From the NCBI GenBank assembly GCA_044228685.1, contig JBGAUL010000005.1, positions 107,145-171,144 on the forward strand: a DNA stretch of 64,000 nucleotides, read 5' to 3'. A program made the translations under genes and the position numbers. The notes beneath the pieces are model-generated. The model was not told the DNA's origin. It ran no database searches and saw only the letters and a program-made list of their open reading frames with translations. This DNA comes from JBBATK01 sp044228685 (GTDB lineage: Bacteria; Bacteroidota; Ignavibacteria; Kapaibacteriales; NICIL-2). Each line of letters opens with the position of its first letter. The stretch's first letter is position 1. This document shows, piece after piece, positions 28,605 through 38,137 of the stretch.

Positions 28605-29324
28605 TCAGATTAGGCCACGTTCTTTAAAGCTCGTGAAGTCTGAACCTGCTATTATTATGTGATCAAGCACCTTGATATCAATGATTCGACCGGCTTCTAC
28701 TAGCTGCTTAGTGATAGCTAAGTCCTCACGACTGGGCTCTGGATTTCCACTAGGATGATTGTGAATCAATAAAACATTTGCAGCTCCTGCAAGAATTGCA
28801 CTGCTGAAAACCTCTCGTGGATGCACAATGCTTGCATTCAATGAGCCAACGGTGATTGGCAACTCACGGAACACCTGATTCGCCGAATTCAACAATAGAA
28901 CCGTGAATGTCTCAACTCGAGTGCCTCGATGACGCTGTGTGTAATACTCGGCTGCATCGCGGGCACTTCTGACAATACGACGCTCGTGGAACGGCGTTGG
29001 AGCCATTCGACGATCCAACTCACATAAGCATTCGAGCTTTCGTTGAATAGCCCTACTAAGACGTAAGTTTTTACCAAGAGCTCGCAGGTCAGTGCCAAGC
29101 AAGGAATGTAACGAACTGATAGCCTCTAATAGGCGTTTTACAACTTGTATCGATTTACCAGATCCGAACAATAGTATTGAGAGAAGCTCTGCGTCTGTCA
29201 GTGCGTTTACACCGTGTACATTTAGCCTTTGAACGCAATTTTCCGGTTCAAGTTGAAGCTCTGAAGACAAGTCACCTGTCTTTGCCGGCTCATTATTGTA
29301 TCTAGCTGATTCACCTGAATTCAT
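28605..29324 (-). CDS. radC: RadC-family (JAB/MPN) protein
   Basis: This 239-residue protein is full length for the UPF0758/RadC family. An N-terminal helix-hairpin-helix region (NALTDAELLSILLFGSG) precedes a JAMM metalloprotease-like domain with LLIHNHPSGNPEPSREDLA, the complete H-x-H-P-S-G-x7-D motif, and an upstream Glu in LPITVGSLNAS. Despite the historical name, the role of RadC in repair is doubtful; copies are frequent on integrative elements. The minus-strand orientation and the position after the element's replication genes fit that pattern. Confidence 0.9.
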   Translation of the reverse strand: MNSGESARYNNEPAKTGDLSSELQLEPENCVQRLNVHGVNALTDAELLSILLFGSGKSIQVVKRLLEAISSLHSLLGTDLRALGKNLRLSRAIQRKLECLCELDRRMAPTPFHERRIVRSARDAAEYYTQRHRGTRVETFTVLLLNSANQVFRELPITVGSLNASIVHPREVFSSAILAGAANVLLIHNHPSGNPEPSREDLAITKQLVEAGRIIDIKVLDHIIIAGSDFTSFKERGLI

Positions 29325-29562
29325 GACTGCATCAATCAGTGTTGCAACACTAATTTGGAGCCATCAGTCCGAATTGGCAACAAAAATCTGCCAGCCTCAC
29401 AGAATTGTTAAATTCATCGAATCTATCAGGAAATAGGTGCTTTTCATTGATTCTCGCTGGGTGAGACGGATGTATTGAAGCCAGACCTTGTTGCCAGAAA
29501 CGCCGCTAGTACACAAGTTTTCCAGTGTAAAGGTGCTTGTCTTACAATACGAGGAGAAACCA

Positions 29563-30981
29563 ATGGCGACGATTTTTTTGGTCATTTTTGGCCTGCTAGT
29601 GGGAGCGATTGCAACAGGATTTGCTTGCGCACGAGTATATGCCAAAAAATTGATGGAGGCGGAGCGAGAAAGTGCAGAGCACAAATCAGCAAGCTTGGAG
29701 AGGCTCCGAGTGATAGAGGAACTGAATGCAGAGTTAAGAAAGTTGCGCGAAGATCTGACAGAATGCATGAGGCTCGAGGCTGATAGCCACGCCAAATTTA
29801 AGTCAGTGTCCCAGACGCTTGAGGCGGAACGTAAGTTTGTCGCTGAAGCTCAATCTTCATTGAAGGATTCCTTTGCTGCATTAGCCTCGGATGCATTAAC
29901 GCAAAACGCAAACACCCTGCTACAACTTTCGCGAGCTGAACTGGATAAGCAATCCGCACTTGCAAAGAAGGAAGTCGACGCTCGTGCTACCTCGATAGAA
30001 CATCTGTTGAAGCCAATGGTCGACACTTTGTCCACCCTGCGTTCGCACGTCGAGACTATTGAACACGCGAGAGTTGACGCTTATGCGGAATTACGAACTA
30101 TGCTCGCAACGGTTAGTAGTAATACTGCTGAGCTACAGCGCGGTACGAACTCACTGGCGTCAGCGCTGAAGCAGCCAGGCGTGAGAGGTAAATATGGCGA
30201 GGTGAGCTTGAAGCGCCTCATTGAGGCTGCTGGCTTAAATCCGTACTGCGACTTCCAGCAACAACCGACTGTTGAACATGAGGATTGCAAATTGAGACCC
30301 GACCTGGTGATAAAAATGCCAGGACAACGGACTCTTGTTGTGGATTCCAAGCTCCCCCTTCTCTCTTACCTAAATTCAATCGAGTCCTGCAAAGAACAAG
30401 AGATCTCACAGTTACGCAAAAAACATGCTACTCAGGTACGCGAGCACGTCAAATCTCTCGGGTCCAAGACTTACTGGAAGCAGTTTACCGATAGTCCAGA
30501 CTTTGTGTTGATGTTCATCGCAGTCGAGTCCTCCTACGTTGCGGCTTTGGAAGAGGATCCCGGGCTCATAGAATTTGCAATGGAGAGAAAGGTCATTGTA
30601 TCTACCCCTAGCACGCTGGTTCCAATGCTCACTGCCATTGCCCACACTTGGCAACAACAAACATTAACCGATAACATGCAACTGGTTCAAAAAGTAGGAG
30701 CAGAACTGTACGAAAGGACGATGAAATTACTTAGTCACGTATCAGACGTTGGGTCGAGCATCGAATCAGCATCGAAGAGCTACAACCGATTGGTTTCCTC
30801 CTTGGAAAGTCGCTTCTTGCCTCAAGCCCGTCGCATGCAAGAGCTCTCCGGAGGTCGCCTAAAAACTGAAGTTCCGGAATTGGAGTTCGTGAACGAAGTC
30901 ACGAAGCCCCTAAAACACTCAAAATCGCTTGACGGACATTTGGCCGTGAATGGAAACGGTCACCACGTGATAGCTGAATGA
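29563..30981 (+). CDS. rmuC: RmuC-like DNA recombination protein
   Basis: 472 residues from the ATG at 29563, which has AGGAG just upstream; a longer in-frame start 75 bases earlier is unlikely. An N-terminal membrane helix (MATIFLVIFGLLVGAIATGF) is followed by a long coiled coil (about 35-180). The RmuC nuclease-like domain has GVRGKYGEVSLKRLIEAAG and LRPDLVIKMPGQRTLVVDSK, which includes the PD-(D/E)xK-type core. RmuC limits inversion at short repeats and is also found in phage-resistance contexts. Length and domain order are normal. It is divergently oriented from radC. Confidence 0.88.
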   Translation: MATIFLVIFGLLVGAIATGFACARVYAKKLMEAERESAEHKSASLERLRVIEELNAELRKLREDLTECMRLEADSHAKFKSVSQTLEAERKFVAEAQSSLKDSFAALASDALTQNANTLLQLSRAELDKQSALAKKEVDARATSIEHLLKPMVDTLSTLRSHVETIEHARVDAYAELRTMLATVSSNTAELQRGTNSLASALKQPGVRGKYGEVSLKRLIEAAGLNPYCDFQQQPTVEHEDCKLRPDLVIKMPGQRTLVVDSKLPLLSYLNSIESCKEQEISQLRKKHATQVREHVKSLGSKTYWKQFTDSPDFVLMFIAVESSYVAALEEDPGLIEFAMERKVIVSTPSTLVPMLTAIAHTWQQQTLTDNMQLVQKVGAELYERTMKLLSHVSDVGSSIESASKSYNRLVSSLESRFLPQARRMQELSGGRLKTEVPELEFVNEVTKPLKHSKSLDGHLAVNGNGHHVIAE

Positions 30982-31539
30982 GTGTCCCTGCGCAGACGTC
31001 AGTGAGAATCTGTGCTCACCAAGATCAAGTCACTACTGGAAATCCGACTCGTATTCGAAGCTGCCTCCAAACTCATATTTGAGGGTGGAGGTATTTCTAT
31101 TGTGGTATGTCCGGCAACTCAGAGTTGTCCTCGTGTGCAGGCACACCCTACCGCATCCGGTATTGAGGTTGAGCTGTACAACTGTCAACAATCAGTCTTT
31201 TAGCCTTGGAGACTCATTCTCCAGTGAATACGTCAGCACAAATACCACAACGTTGGCTTCATCGGAATCACTTATCACTACTACTGCGTCTACAGCCACT
31301 CAGGTGAGTGAGAGAGCTCATGATTAATCTGTTCACTATTTATTTTCAACTCGCATGGACATCTCTGATTATCATTTGTTGTAAGGTCAAGATAAAGGAT
31401 GTCGAAATCGCGCCGCAATCAAAGCTACTAACCGTTACTTTACAACATCACTAACACTGCCAAGATTATGTATAACCAATTCAATATGTGGCTGCATTGT
31501 CCATTGAACTCTTCGGTTCTGAACATGTACACTCTGAAG
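30982..31539. other. Intergenic gap, no gene recognised
   Basis: About 560 bases between the convergent rmuC and the PUA/EVE-like gene. Short frames exist, but none has convincing composition or a ribosome-binding site. No strong terminator is seen. Confidence 0.45.
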
Positions 31540-32130
31540 CTACTTCTCTAGCCATGACAGTAACCGCTCAATTTGTGCTTCGTTTAATACACGACCTTTT
31601 CTACTTAAAATACTAACAGCTGAACCTCCTTGTACATTAAATAAACGACAAAGCATTGGGATAAATCCAGCCGAAAGTGTCGTTATTCGACCTGGACTCA
31701 AGAATGCACTGTTCTTAATACTGCCGACGATATAGTGCTCTCGTATACGCTCAAAATTATCATAGTGAGCCCACGCATCTAATTCGTTATACTCCATTCT
31801 AGAATTTACAATTATATTTCCATTTGGATTGGCCCCACGCCGCATACGTTTACACTTGAGATCACTGCGTCCATAAGCTTGCATATGAGTGATTTTTTCC
31901 TCGATCTGCATATATGCGTAAATCATCTGAGGCAATGCGCAGGTCTTTGGCAGAACATAGAAAACATAATCTCCTTTCGACAATTTGCGCCTATACTCTG
32001 TATGACAGATCCCCCAGGTAGGTGGATTGCACCAAAAGTGCGGGTCATTGTCGAGTTGGTAGCCACCGTCGATCGCTGTTTGTACATCGACATGTTTAAA
32101 CGCACCACTAATGTAAATACGTCCTTGCAT
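31540..32130 (-). CDS. PUA/EVE-like (nucleotide-modification-associated) protein
   Basis: This 196-residue protein has a core (YRRKLSKGDYVFYVLPKT, then MIYAYMQIEEKITHMQAYG) with the short barrel pattern of PUA/EVE-like base-binding folds. It ends in EAQIERLLSWLEK, like the C-terminus of the 15626-16297 protein. HFWCNPPTWGICHTEYRRKL is a conserved-looking pocket segment. Membership of the Nmad group is tentative. It is the last gene of a short minus-strand series with DUF3892 and a small membrane protein. Confidence 0.5.
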   Translation of the reverse strand: MQGRIYISGAFKHVDVQTAIDGGYQLDNDPHFWCNPPTWGICHTEYRRKLSKGDYVFYVLPKTCALPQMIYAYMQIEEKITHMQAYGRSDLKCKRMRRGANPNGNIIVNSRMEYNELDAWAHYDNFERIREHYIVGSIKNSAFLSPGRITTLSAGFIPMLCRLFNVQGGSAVSILSRKGRVLNEAQIERLLSWLEK

Positions 32131-32245
32131 AAGTTTGCCTACCAGCTTATTTATTCATGCTAACTGTTTAGTTGCTGACCATACACTGTCGAGCCGTTCC
32201 CATTTTTGTCCATCTGAGTCAAATTCAGTCATGATGTTGGGCAAA

Positions 32246-32536
32246 TTACAGTTTGGGGCATTCCGGTAATGATAACAGATTGTTTGAGGTAACGTCGTCC
32301 CTTTCAGTCCGCAGATACTTGCGCCCGTTGTGCTCAGCAATAACAACCCAGACTGAATTATGTCCAACTGAGACATAAAATTGATATTTTCCAGATTCAA
32401 TATAATCAATGGCTGACTTTTCAGTCATCTTCCATCTCGTGTTATCTGGGTTAACGCCTCCAATGTTGATAATCCTTTCATGGACGTTATAACGATCGGA
32501 TTTGTTTATGCAGGATATCTGGACACTTTGTGCCAT
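32246..32536 (-). CDS. DUF3892 family protein
   Basis: This 96-residue protein matches the DUF3892 pattern along its whole length: QISCINKSDRYNVHERIINI, then IGG.NPDNTRWKMTEKSAIDYI, YVSVGHNSVWVVIAEHNGRK and the hallmark end NNLLSLPECP. The family is small, widespread and of unknown function. A good AGGAG site lies 5-10 bases before the ATG. It is probably co-transcribed with the gene at 31540. Confidence 0.85.
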   Translation of the reverse strand: MAQSVQISCINKSDRYNVHERIINIGGVNPDNTRWKMTEKSAIDYIESGKYQFYVSVGHNSVWVVIAEHNGRKYLRTERDDVTSNNLLSLPECPKL

Positions 32537-32688
32537 TTGACACTCCTAATATTGTATAATATTTGTTTCTTAAAGTGACATCTTTGGTCCTGTGCATGCG
32601 CTCAGGTGTGTCACATGTATAAGTACTTGTGCGACGCGACTAGCGACTTCTAGTTCAGATTGCTGTCACACACTCGGTCTTATGCAAC

Positions 32689-32934
32689 TCAATGTTTCCC
32701 TATAGCGGAAAAGATTGCAGATCCCAACAGAGTGAACAATGCGAATCCTACGATTGCTCCAATCAGTAACCATATCAAAAGTGCCTTAGCCCAAGCAGCT
32801 TTACTCGGGTGAGTGCCACTGCCGAATGCCCAAACAAGCAACATGATCCATCCAATTATGGGAATATTGCCGATGAAGATTGTTACGAACCATTGTCCAA
32901 CGGTTATAGATTCACTTTTTGAAGCTGTATCCAT
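32689..32934 (-). CDS. Small two-helix membrane protein
   Basis: This 81-residue protein has two hydrophobic helices, WFVTIFIGNIPIIGWIMLLV and ALLIWLLIGAIVGFALFTLL, joined by a short polar loop (GSGTHPSKAAW). The topology resembles small superinfection-immunity or holin-like proteins, but no family can be assigned. The ATG start is clear. It precedes the DUF3892 gene by about 150 bases. Confidence 0.65.
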   Translation of the reverse strand: MDTASKSESITVGQWFVTIFIGNIPIIGWIMLLVWAFGSGTHPSKAAWAKALLIWLLIGAIVGFALFTLLGSAIFSAIGKH

Positions 32935-33050
32935 ATTTTCCCCTATTCATGATTTGAGATACTACTGAATCTACTGCATATAATGCCGACATTACTCCGC
33001 AATGAATGCATCGCTGAAACTGTTAAACTGACATTCCTCGCACAGCACCG

Positions 33051-33299
33051 CTAGTGGCTTAGCTTTGGCTTTCTTGTTTTGGTTGATTGCGTCGAATCCG
33101 GGGCTAAGGATGAGTTACGCGATTTCTTTGATGTTGGTTTGCATACGCCGCAAGTCCCGCCTTCCTTTGCACAATGTTTGCACCCGCTACAGTTCTTACA
33201 CGCCGTACAGGAGGTTGAGCCAGTACAGCCGTGTCCTGCCTGAAGTGGGGCATTCGGGAAAATGGCAATCGAAAGGACAAACATTAATATAAGTCTCAT
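33051..33299 (-). CDS. Small Cys-rich secreted protein, paralogue 1
   Basis: This 82-residue protein has a signal peptide (MRLILMFVLSIAIFPNAPLQ). Its Cys-rich core includes CTACKNCSGCKHCAKEGGTC and ends GVCKP, with eight Cys in about 30 residues, and a basic tail follows. The spacing (CxxC, CxxCxxC) suggests metal binding or a disulfide knot. The core is nearly identical to that of the 48361-48624 protein 15 kb away, while signal and tail differ. Promoter module B lies about 170 bases upstream, as for the paralogue. The function is unknown. Confidence 0.75.
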   Translation of the reverse strand: MRLILMFVLSIAIFPNAPLQAGHGCTGSTSCTACKNCSGCKHCAKEGGTCGVCKPTSKKSRNSSLAPDSTQSTKTRKPKLSH

Positions 33300-33470
33300 C
33301 TAGAGTCTCGGTAAGATGTATAAGAAAAGTGATTTTTGAGATGCTCCTAAAACGCTTGGTCCTTGAGCCGTTGCATAATGTGTTTTAATAATAAGAACAT
33401 TTCTCTATGACAATACTGCTGCTTCTATACTTCCAATAACTGGACGCGATAATGAAATGTACAACTTTTT

Positions 33471-33518
33471 CGAAGTTATACAGAGATCCAGTATCAATCA
33501 CTACACGAAAACTACACG
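33471..33518 (-). promoter_or_regulatory. Repeated promoter module, copy B
   Basis: Minus-strand CGTGTAG repeats on an 11-bp period (33518-33512 and 33507-33501) are followed by TG, a 20-bp spacer and TAACTTCG (33478-33471). It reads toward the Cys-rich gene at 33299. Confidence 0.68.
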
Positions 33519-34043
33519 TTTATTCGATTATAAGGGTGGGCCGTTGAGGCGTTTAAATCCCGAGTTGTATCATCGCGATATTGACCTCAGGCTTCTGTGT
33601 CCGAATGATGTTAATAAATAGCAATCTTGGTAACAAGTTGGAAATGTGTGTCTTCTCAGCTTTACAATCCACGGGATCTCATCTAGCATTTCCGGATTGA
33701 AATGCTTCGATCTTCAGTTTTCTTTTGCTCAACAGATCATTGTCGTAAATGATACCACTACAGCTGCACCTCCAAAGAGAACTGTGACTTGGTTTTTAGT
33801 TACGTCTGGACTTACACTGTCCGGGACGCGTTTGGACAAACGAGACAAATTCTGTTACAAAGCTATAAACGCTTGCTAACGCAGGTATAGAACCCTTACT
33901 TTGACTGTCTGTACACCAGTAGCATTTGCCTGATCTTGTTCATGTCTATTGGGCGATTTGCCATAACTACTCGTTTAGGTCAAAAGCTTAAACTCGGCAA
34001 TCATGGTCTACCAAAACACGAGCTCTCTTTATCCTCTCTTGGT
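33519..34043. other. Gap with no supported gene
   Basis: About 520 bases. A 77-codon + strand frame at 33646-33879 has odd composition and no ribosome-binding site, so I do not call it. The rest holds nothing recognised. Confidence 0.4.
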
Positions 34044-34107
34044 TGGATACTTTAACCGGCGCAGGCTGGTAACTTTGCTCCGGCGCTAACTGGATACTTT
34101 AATCGGC
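34044..34107 (+). mobile_element. IS21-like left-end repeats (remnant)
   Basis: Three direct repeats on a 23-24 bp period: TGGATACTTTAACCGGC (34044), TGGTAACTTTGCTCCGGC (34067) and TGGATACTTTAATCGGC (34091). This spacing and TGG-ACTTT-CGG pattern is that of the multiple terminal repeats at IS21-family ends. No istA gene follows. Confidence 0.55.
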
Positions 34108-34191
34108 CTTGCACTTGAGTCATCACTTTTGCCGAAAAGAAATGCAATTATCGATTACTGTTCTCCAGTTTTACCATTATATTACAGTTGT

Positions 34192-34261
34192 GGTGCGATC
34201 GGCCCCATTGAAACATGCTTGAGCCACACAACAAGCATGAGACCTATCGCACCTTTTTTTC
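34192..34261 (+). terminator. Two-stem terminator or small structured RNA
   Basis: The outer stem GGTGCGAT (34192-34199) / ATCGCACC (34246-34253) encloses an inner perfect hairpin, CATGCTTG-AGCCACACAA-CAAGCATG. It is followed directly by eight T. It looks like a strong + strand terminator with a nested stem. No + strand gene ends just before it, so it may terminate a small RNA or a lost gene. Confidence 0.55.
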
Positions 34262-34554
34262 TATTCCGGCTACTTTAGTTACTTGCTAAAAACAGTCTTT
34301 GTTCGAGATCCTGCTGACAGTGTCATTATGGGATCATGTGGAGTGCGAATCGATTTTCACGCTTGCCTTTTTCTTTGGTCGCAACATCACCTCCTCGGGA
34401 CTAAGTACGATATTTCCATGATGTGCGCGAGCCAAGTCGGAGCAAACAATCGGGACTCTTAGTTTTATTCCCAAAGTCATATTGGGCTATATTTTCACTA
34501 GGAATATCATAAAGTCTCATTACTACTCTACTTTTTCGAGTCAACACCCGTCCA

Positions 34555-35082
34555 CTAATTGTATTGATAATGGATCGTGTATTGCACGGCAAAGTTTTGT
34601 GTAAACGGCAACGTATTGACGTTTTTAATCAACACTTGATCAAAATGTACGACCGCGACCTGAAAATACTTGTGATTTGTTCTAGGGTTTGATTGTCCTA
34701 TTAATATCCCTTGACTTCCCACCATAGGCAATGGATTGTTATGTAGAAGGTCACCAGGTTGGCTGTTGTTCGACCAAGCTGCCCAGTAAGCTGCCGGAAT
34801 TTCTATCAGCGCCCTCTCATTAGGAGAAAATGAATCATATATTACAGGAGGGTCGGTCGGTTGTATTGGAAATATCACTCCTTGATTGGATCCAAGTTCG
34901 GGAAGATATATTTCATTGCTTTGTCCAACGGGGTAGCGATTTGTTCGACAATTAAATGAGTGATGGTCGGACCAAGCACCATTTTGATCGATTCTCCATA
35001 TCGAGATGCTGTACGGCATAGCTCGGAATGCATTCTGATCATCTATTACGATTCCGGTTATTTGAGTAATGCAAAGACGCAT
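34555..35082 (-). CDS. Hypothetical protein
   Basis: 175 residues from the ATG at 35082; a GTG 30 bases upstream is an alternative. The sequence is rich in Asn, Pro and aromatic residues (DQNAFRAMPYSISIWRIDQN, then FSPNERALIEIPAAYWAAWS). It has no signal peptide or transmembrane segment and ends in a beta-rich tail (FAVQYTIHYQYN). I do not recognise a family. It lies between IS21-like fragments, downstream of the DUF900 hydrolase on the same strand with a gap of about 250 bases. Confidence 0.5.
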   Translation of the reverse strand: MRLCITQITGIVIDDQNAFRAMPYSISIWRIDQNGAWSDHHSFNCRTNRYPVGQSNEIYLPELGSNQGVIFPIQPTDPPVIYDSFSPNERALIEIPAAYWAAWSNNSQPGDLLHNNPLPMVGSQGILIGQSNPRTNHKYFQVAVVHFDQVLIKNVNTLPFTQNFAVQYTIHYQYN

Positions 35083-35331
35083 GATGATTGAGAGTAAAGT
35101 GTAACATTGCACTAGTATTATATTTATCTTGGGTCAAGCAAGCAGTGATACACGGATATACTTGCCACGCATTATCTGACACTTGTAAGACAATGCTCAT
35201 GAGAAATGTTCAGATTAGTTCAGTTCATGAGCGGCGACGCTTCGCAATATCTAGGTTTCTTCGAGCGACGCAGAAACTGTGGGTGGCGCGACACTTCCAA
35301 TATCCCCTGTAATTGCTTTCAGACTCATATA

Positions 35332-36303
35332 TTACTGAATCTTTAATTCAAAGTCATTATCTCCCACTTTTTTCCTTGTTGGAATCAAGTTGCGATCCAA
35401 CTGCCCCTTGAGCGTATAGGCGAGGTCATCATACCAGATTTTGTCCTCTAAATACCATGAATGAGACTTGAGACCATCAATAAGTTTGAATTGCCTTGGA
35501 TTCACCGCAGCATACCTTGGCCCACAGTCAACGTCCACAGCCTTCTCATGACCCGGATTGTCGGTCGGCATTCCAACACGACCGACTCGTGAGCTGAAAT
35601 CTATGTTCTTGGCGTTGGAGAATGCCAAAGCTTCATCGTACCCACTGAAATAATTAGTCAGGCGTCCACAGTGATTGAAAACAGGTATCATATCCGCGTG
35701 GTCAGCTTCAAAGCACTCTGACGATAGGTCGGCGGCAAACAGAACAACCTGTCCTACGCGCCAATCATTTGATAAGCTCGCATCTCTTCCTTTATCCATT
35801 GTACGAAATGCCTCCCGAACAACGAATCCACCCATAGAATGAGCCATAACGTGAACACTTATAGGGCAATCTTTCCTGTTGTATTTAGAAAATGGTATGA
35901 TGCCGCCGCTAACTAATTGACTCGATGCTTGCTGTGCCAAGGAGCGATCACGGAGGTACAGAAGGGGGCTTCCAGAAGTTGGCCAGTCGAAACCAATTAC
36001 CATGCACGAAAACCCTCGATCCTTTAGCTCTTTTTCGACAAGACGCTGTCTTTTCAGTGCTTCTTCAGGCGGAGTATTGTAGCCGTGTACGAAGAAAACA
36101 GTGTCAAGCTCTTTACCTGGTGCAACCGATGCTTGTGACACTACAGCATCCAACCATGCCTTGACGCCGCCTTTCACTTTGTGAGTCGGTCTAGGTATTG
36201 CATCAGTTTCTGGAATCATCAGGTAGCTAGGCGCGGCGACTGAATCGCGAAACTCGTCTTCATCGTTGTTCTGGTTTCTCACGCATAACACAAAGCTGTT
36301 CAT
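35332..36303 (-). CDS. DUF900-like alpha/beta hydrolase
   Basis: This 323-residue serine hydrolase-fold protein has the oxyanion region VFFVHGYNTPPEEALKRQRL (about 69), FDWPTSGSPLLYLRDRSLAQ and the nucleophile elbow VMAHSMGGFVV (Ser about 152). This is the DUF900 subgroup of alpha/beta hydrolases, whose substrates are mostly unknown. There is no signal peptide. Its promoter is copy C of the repeated module, about 70 bases upstream of the ATG, with GGAGAAGGTGAA as ribosome-binding site. The first 38 codons and the promoter are duplicated at 45.2-45.4 kb. Confidence 0.82.
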   Translation of the reverse strand: MNSFVLCVRNQNNDEDEFRDSVAAPSYLMIPETDAIPRPTHKVKGGVKAWLDAVVSQASVAPGKELDTVFFVHGYNTPPEEALKRQRLVEKELKDRGFSCMVIGFDWPTSGSPLLYLRDRSLAQQASSQLVSGGIIPFSKYNRKDCPISVHVMAHSMGGFVVREAFRTMDKGRDASLSNDWRVGQVVLFAADLSSECFEADHADMIPVFNHCGRLTNYFSGYDEALAFSNAKNIDFSSRVGRVGMPTDNPGHEKAVDVDCGPRYAAVNPRQFKLIDGLKSHSWYLEDKIWYDDLAYTLKGQLDRNLIPTRKKVGDNDFELKIQ

Positions 36304-36369
36304 TTCACCTTCTCCACAATAGTCAGTTTATGGATACTCCCTACATATTTGGCTGCAATCATGACGAAA

Positions 36370-36417
36370 CGAAGATATCAATTTCAATGTGCGATTTCAC
36401 TACACGAAAACTACACG
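36370..36417 (-). promoter_or_regulatory. Repeated promoter module, copy C
   Basis: Minus-strand CGTGTAG repeats on an 11-bp period (36417-36411 and 36406-36400), then TG, a 20-bp spacer and TATCTTCG (36377-36370). The start codon of the hydrolase is 67 bases downstream, a normal leader. Confidence 0.72.
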
Positions 36418-36640
36418 GTCAGCTCGATTTTAAACATGTGTAGACATCAAAAAGGGATGCGCAGAGGACTTTCCACTAAGTTACTTTATGTAATTGGGGA
36501 TGAATAACCATTGTCCTTGTTATTGTTTAAGCCACATATCTATCAAGCATCTAGATATTTTATGGTGTTCTAGTAAATGTAGGTTGTTGCTTCAATCAAT
36601 TAACTCATATATCAGTGCGAAGTTCGGAAAAGAAAGCGGC

Positions 36641-36928
36641 TCACTTTACGCTGGCGGTAGGAGTGTTCATTAGGGCTTGCTTTCTACGCAGTGATTTTTC
36701 AGCAATGTAGTCATGACCTATGGACCTCAGACTTACTCTCAAGCCGTACATACCGTTTTCAAGCCGTGCTGCATCCGATACCAATTCTGAAGGGCGGCAT
36801 CCAAGCACAGGTAGGTCGATTTGTTGCCCAAGACAGTTAATAGCAGTTGCACATAATACTACAACGCAATTAGATACCCACGAAACGGGATAGAGACTAT
36901 GTCCGACATGGGGGCAACGTGACGAACA
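36641..36928 (-). pseudogene. Probable gene remnant without start codon
   Basis: An uninterrupted 95-codon minus-strand frame has protein-like composition (VLCATAINCLGQQIDLPVLG, then ENGMYGLRVSLRSIGHDYIA), but there is no start codon in its first half. It ends in a region that shares similarity with 45.6-45.7 kb. I read it as the 3' part of a broken gene of unknown family. Confidence 0.35.
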
Positions 36929-37095
36929 TTAGATTATAGCTAATAGAAGCTTCTCTGTTGGCACAGATCCATCCAATTTCTCACTTATTTCTCACTGCGG
37001 ACACCTGTTTGCGATGACTTATACGGACAATGGTGAGAGGGTCGGCATACACCGACCCGTTACGTGAGGGTTCAATACACGCCACCATAATCTCT

Positions 37096-37434
37096 CTATG
37101 TTTTGCTGAGCAACAAGTATGCTTTTGCCATGGTCAATATATCTGTAAGATCTTGAAGCATTAGGAAACCGCGAGGGTCATCGGAGTATTCAATGCTCGT
37201 TAGCTTCTGAATTTGTACAGCACTCGTCAATTCAACGACGTATGTTTTCTCAATCAGTCGTACAAATGCAGCCATTGTCTCAAAATCGGATTCAATCAAC
37301 GCCACAGAAACGTGCTCATATACATCCCACCAGTTATCTCGGGTGCTGAGGATTGTACTAAAGAGCTCATACTGAGACTCTGCTCTCGTCCTGGAATCTT
37401 CTGTGACTAAAGTGGTATGAGAGCTTTTAATCAT
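37096..37434 (-). CDS. Hypothetical protein
   Basis: 112 residues, helical, with a clear ATG. The sequence (AESQYELFSTILSTRDNWWD, then VALIESDFETMAAFVRLIEK) shows no catalytic motif or membrane segment. It may be a small immunity- or adaptor-type helical protein. No neighbour is close enough to suggest an operon. Confidence 0.5.
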   Translation of the reverse strand: MIKSSHTTLVTEDSRTRAESQYELFSTILSTRDNWWDVYEHVSVALIESDFETMAAFVRLIEKTYVVELTSAVQIQKLTSIEYSDDPRGFLMLQDLTDILTMAKAYLLLSKT

Positions 37435-37666
37435 TTTCTGAATCCTTCCGCGTTCTCGTCCCTAGTATCATTAACTTTAACTCCAAGTAATATCGACAAT
37501 GCTACGCATTATGAGCTATCGATGTCTGTTCTGTATTTTCATAAGATTGTCGCGAACTGCTATGATCTGCCTGTCTGTTGGTTTCGTTAAATCTGTCGGC
37601 ATTGGAATAAATAAGCCTTTCAATATCAGACGAGAACTCTTACGCATCTTAGATGTTTGATATCGA

Positions 37667-37865
37667 ACTCTCGAACTTAAGAGTAGAGCGGCTCTTATTG
37701 AGGTCAATGAAAGATTGCAACGGAAAGAAATCAACGATCATTACCTCGCAAGTTCCCGTTTCTAAATCGCACGATCTCATCGGCGAAGACACCGTCGCGG
37801 ATGCCACCATGGAAAGAATCATTCGTCAAGCTCACCGCCTAGAATGAAAGGGTGAGCCACTCTAA
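37667..37865 (+). pseudogene. IstB (IS21-family helper ATPase) C-terminal remnant
   Basis: Two overlapping + strand frames together match the end of IstB. AALIEVNERLQRK runs in one frame; then, after a one-base shift near 37725, KKSTIITSQVPVSKSHDLIG and ADATMERIIRQAHRLE follow in the other. A TGA then interrupts what would be the family's ELKGES end (K-G-E-P-L follows). The frameshift and stop show it is dead. The upstream Walker motifs and istA are absent. Confidence 0.72.
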
Positions 37866-37958
37866 AAAAAGGTGCAAACGGAAGATTGACCAACATGATA
37901 ATAGACTCCGAATTCATACCATTGTTCTATCATTTTTAACGAGCTAAACTGATAGGCT

Positions 37959-38010
37959 CCGCCAGGAAACTGGCGGGTCTATTTGCAGCGGAATAGGTGA
38001 GATAACTACG
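37959..38010 (+). mobile_element. Probable IS21-like right end
   Basis: CCGCCAG-GAAA-CTGGCGG forms a 7-bp hairpin at 37959-37976. It overlaps TGGCGGGTCTATTTGCAGCGG and AGGTGAGATAACTACGGCGG, two loosely related units on a period of about 23 bp. This resembles IS21-type terminal repeats and follows the istB remnant in the expected orientation. Confidence 0.38.
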
Positions 38011-38137
38011 GCGGTTTTTACACACGAAAGCCAAAACCGTGCTGTAATAAGGCTTGCATGCTCATTCAGCAAACTTACACAATCACTACTCAGGCAGGCA
38101 TTGATGCGATGAACCAAACGTTTAGGATAATGTATTT

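Noticed and set aside
33646..33879. 77-codon + strand frame
   Set aside because: Composition is unlike neighbouring genes and no start signal is visible.
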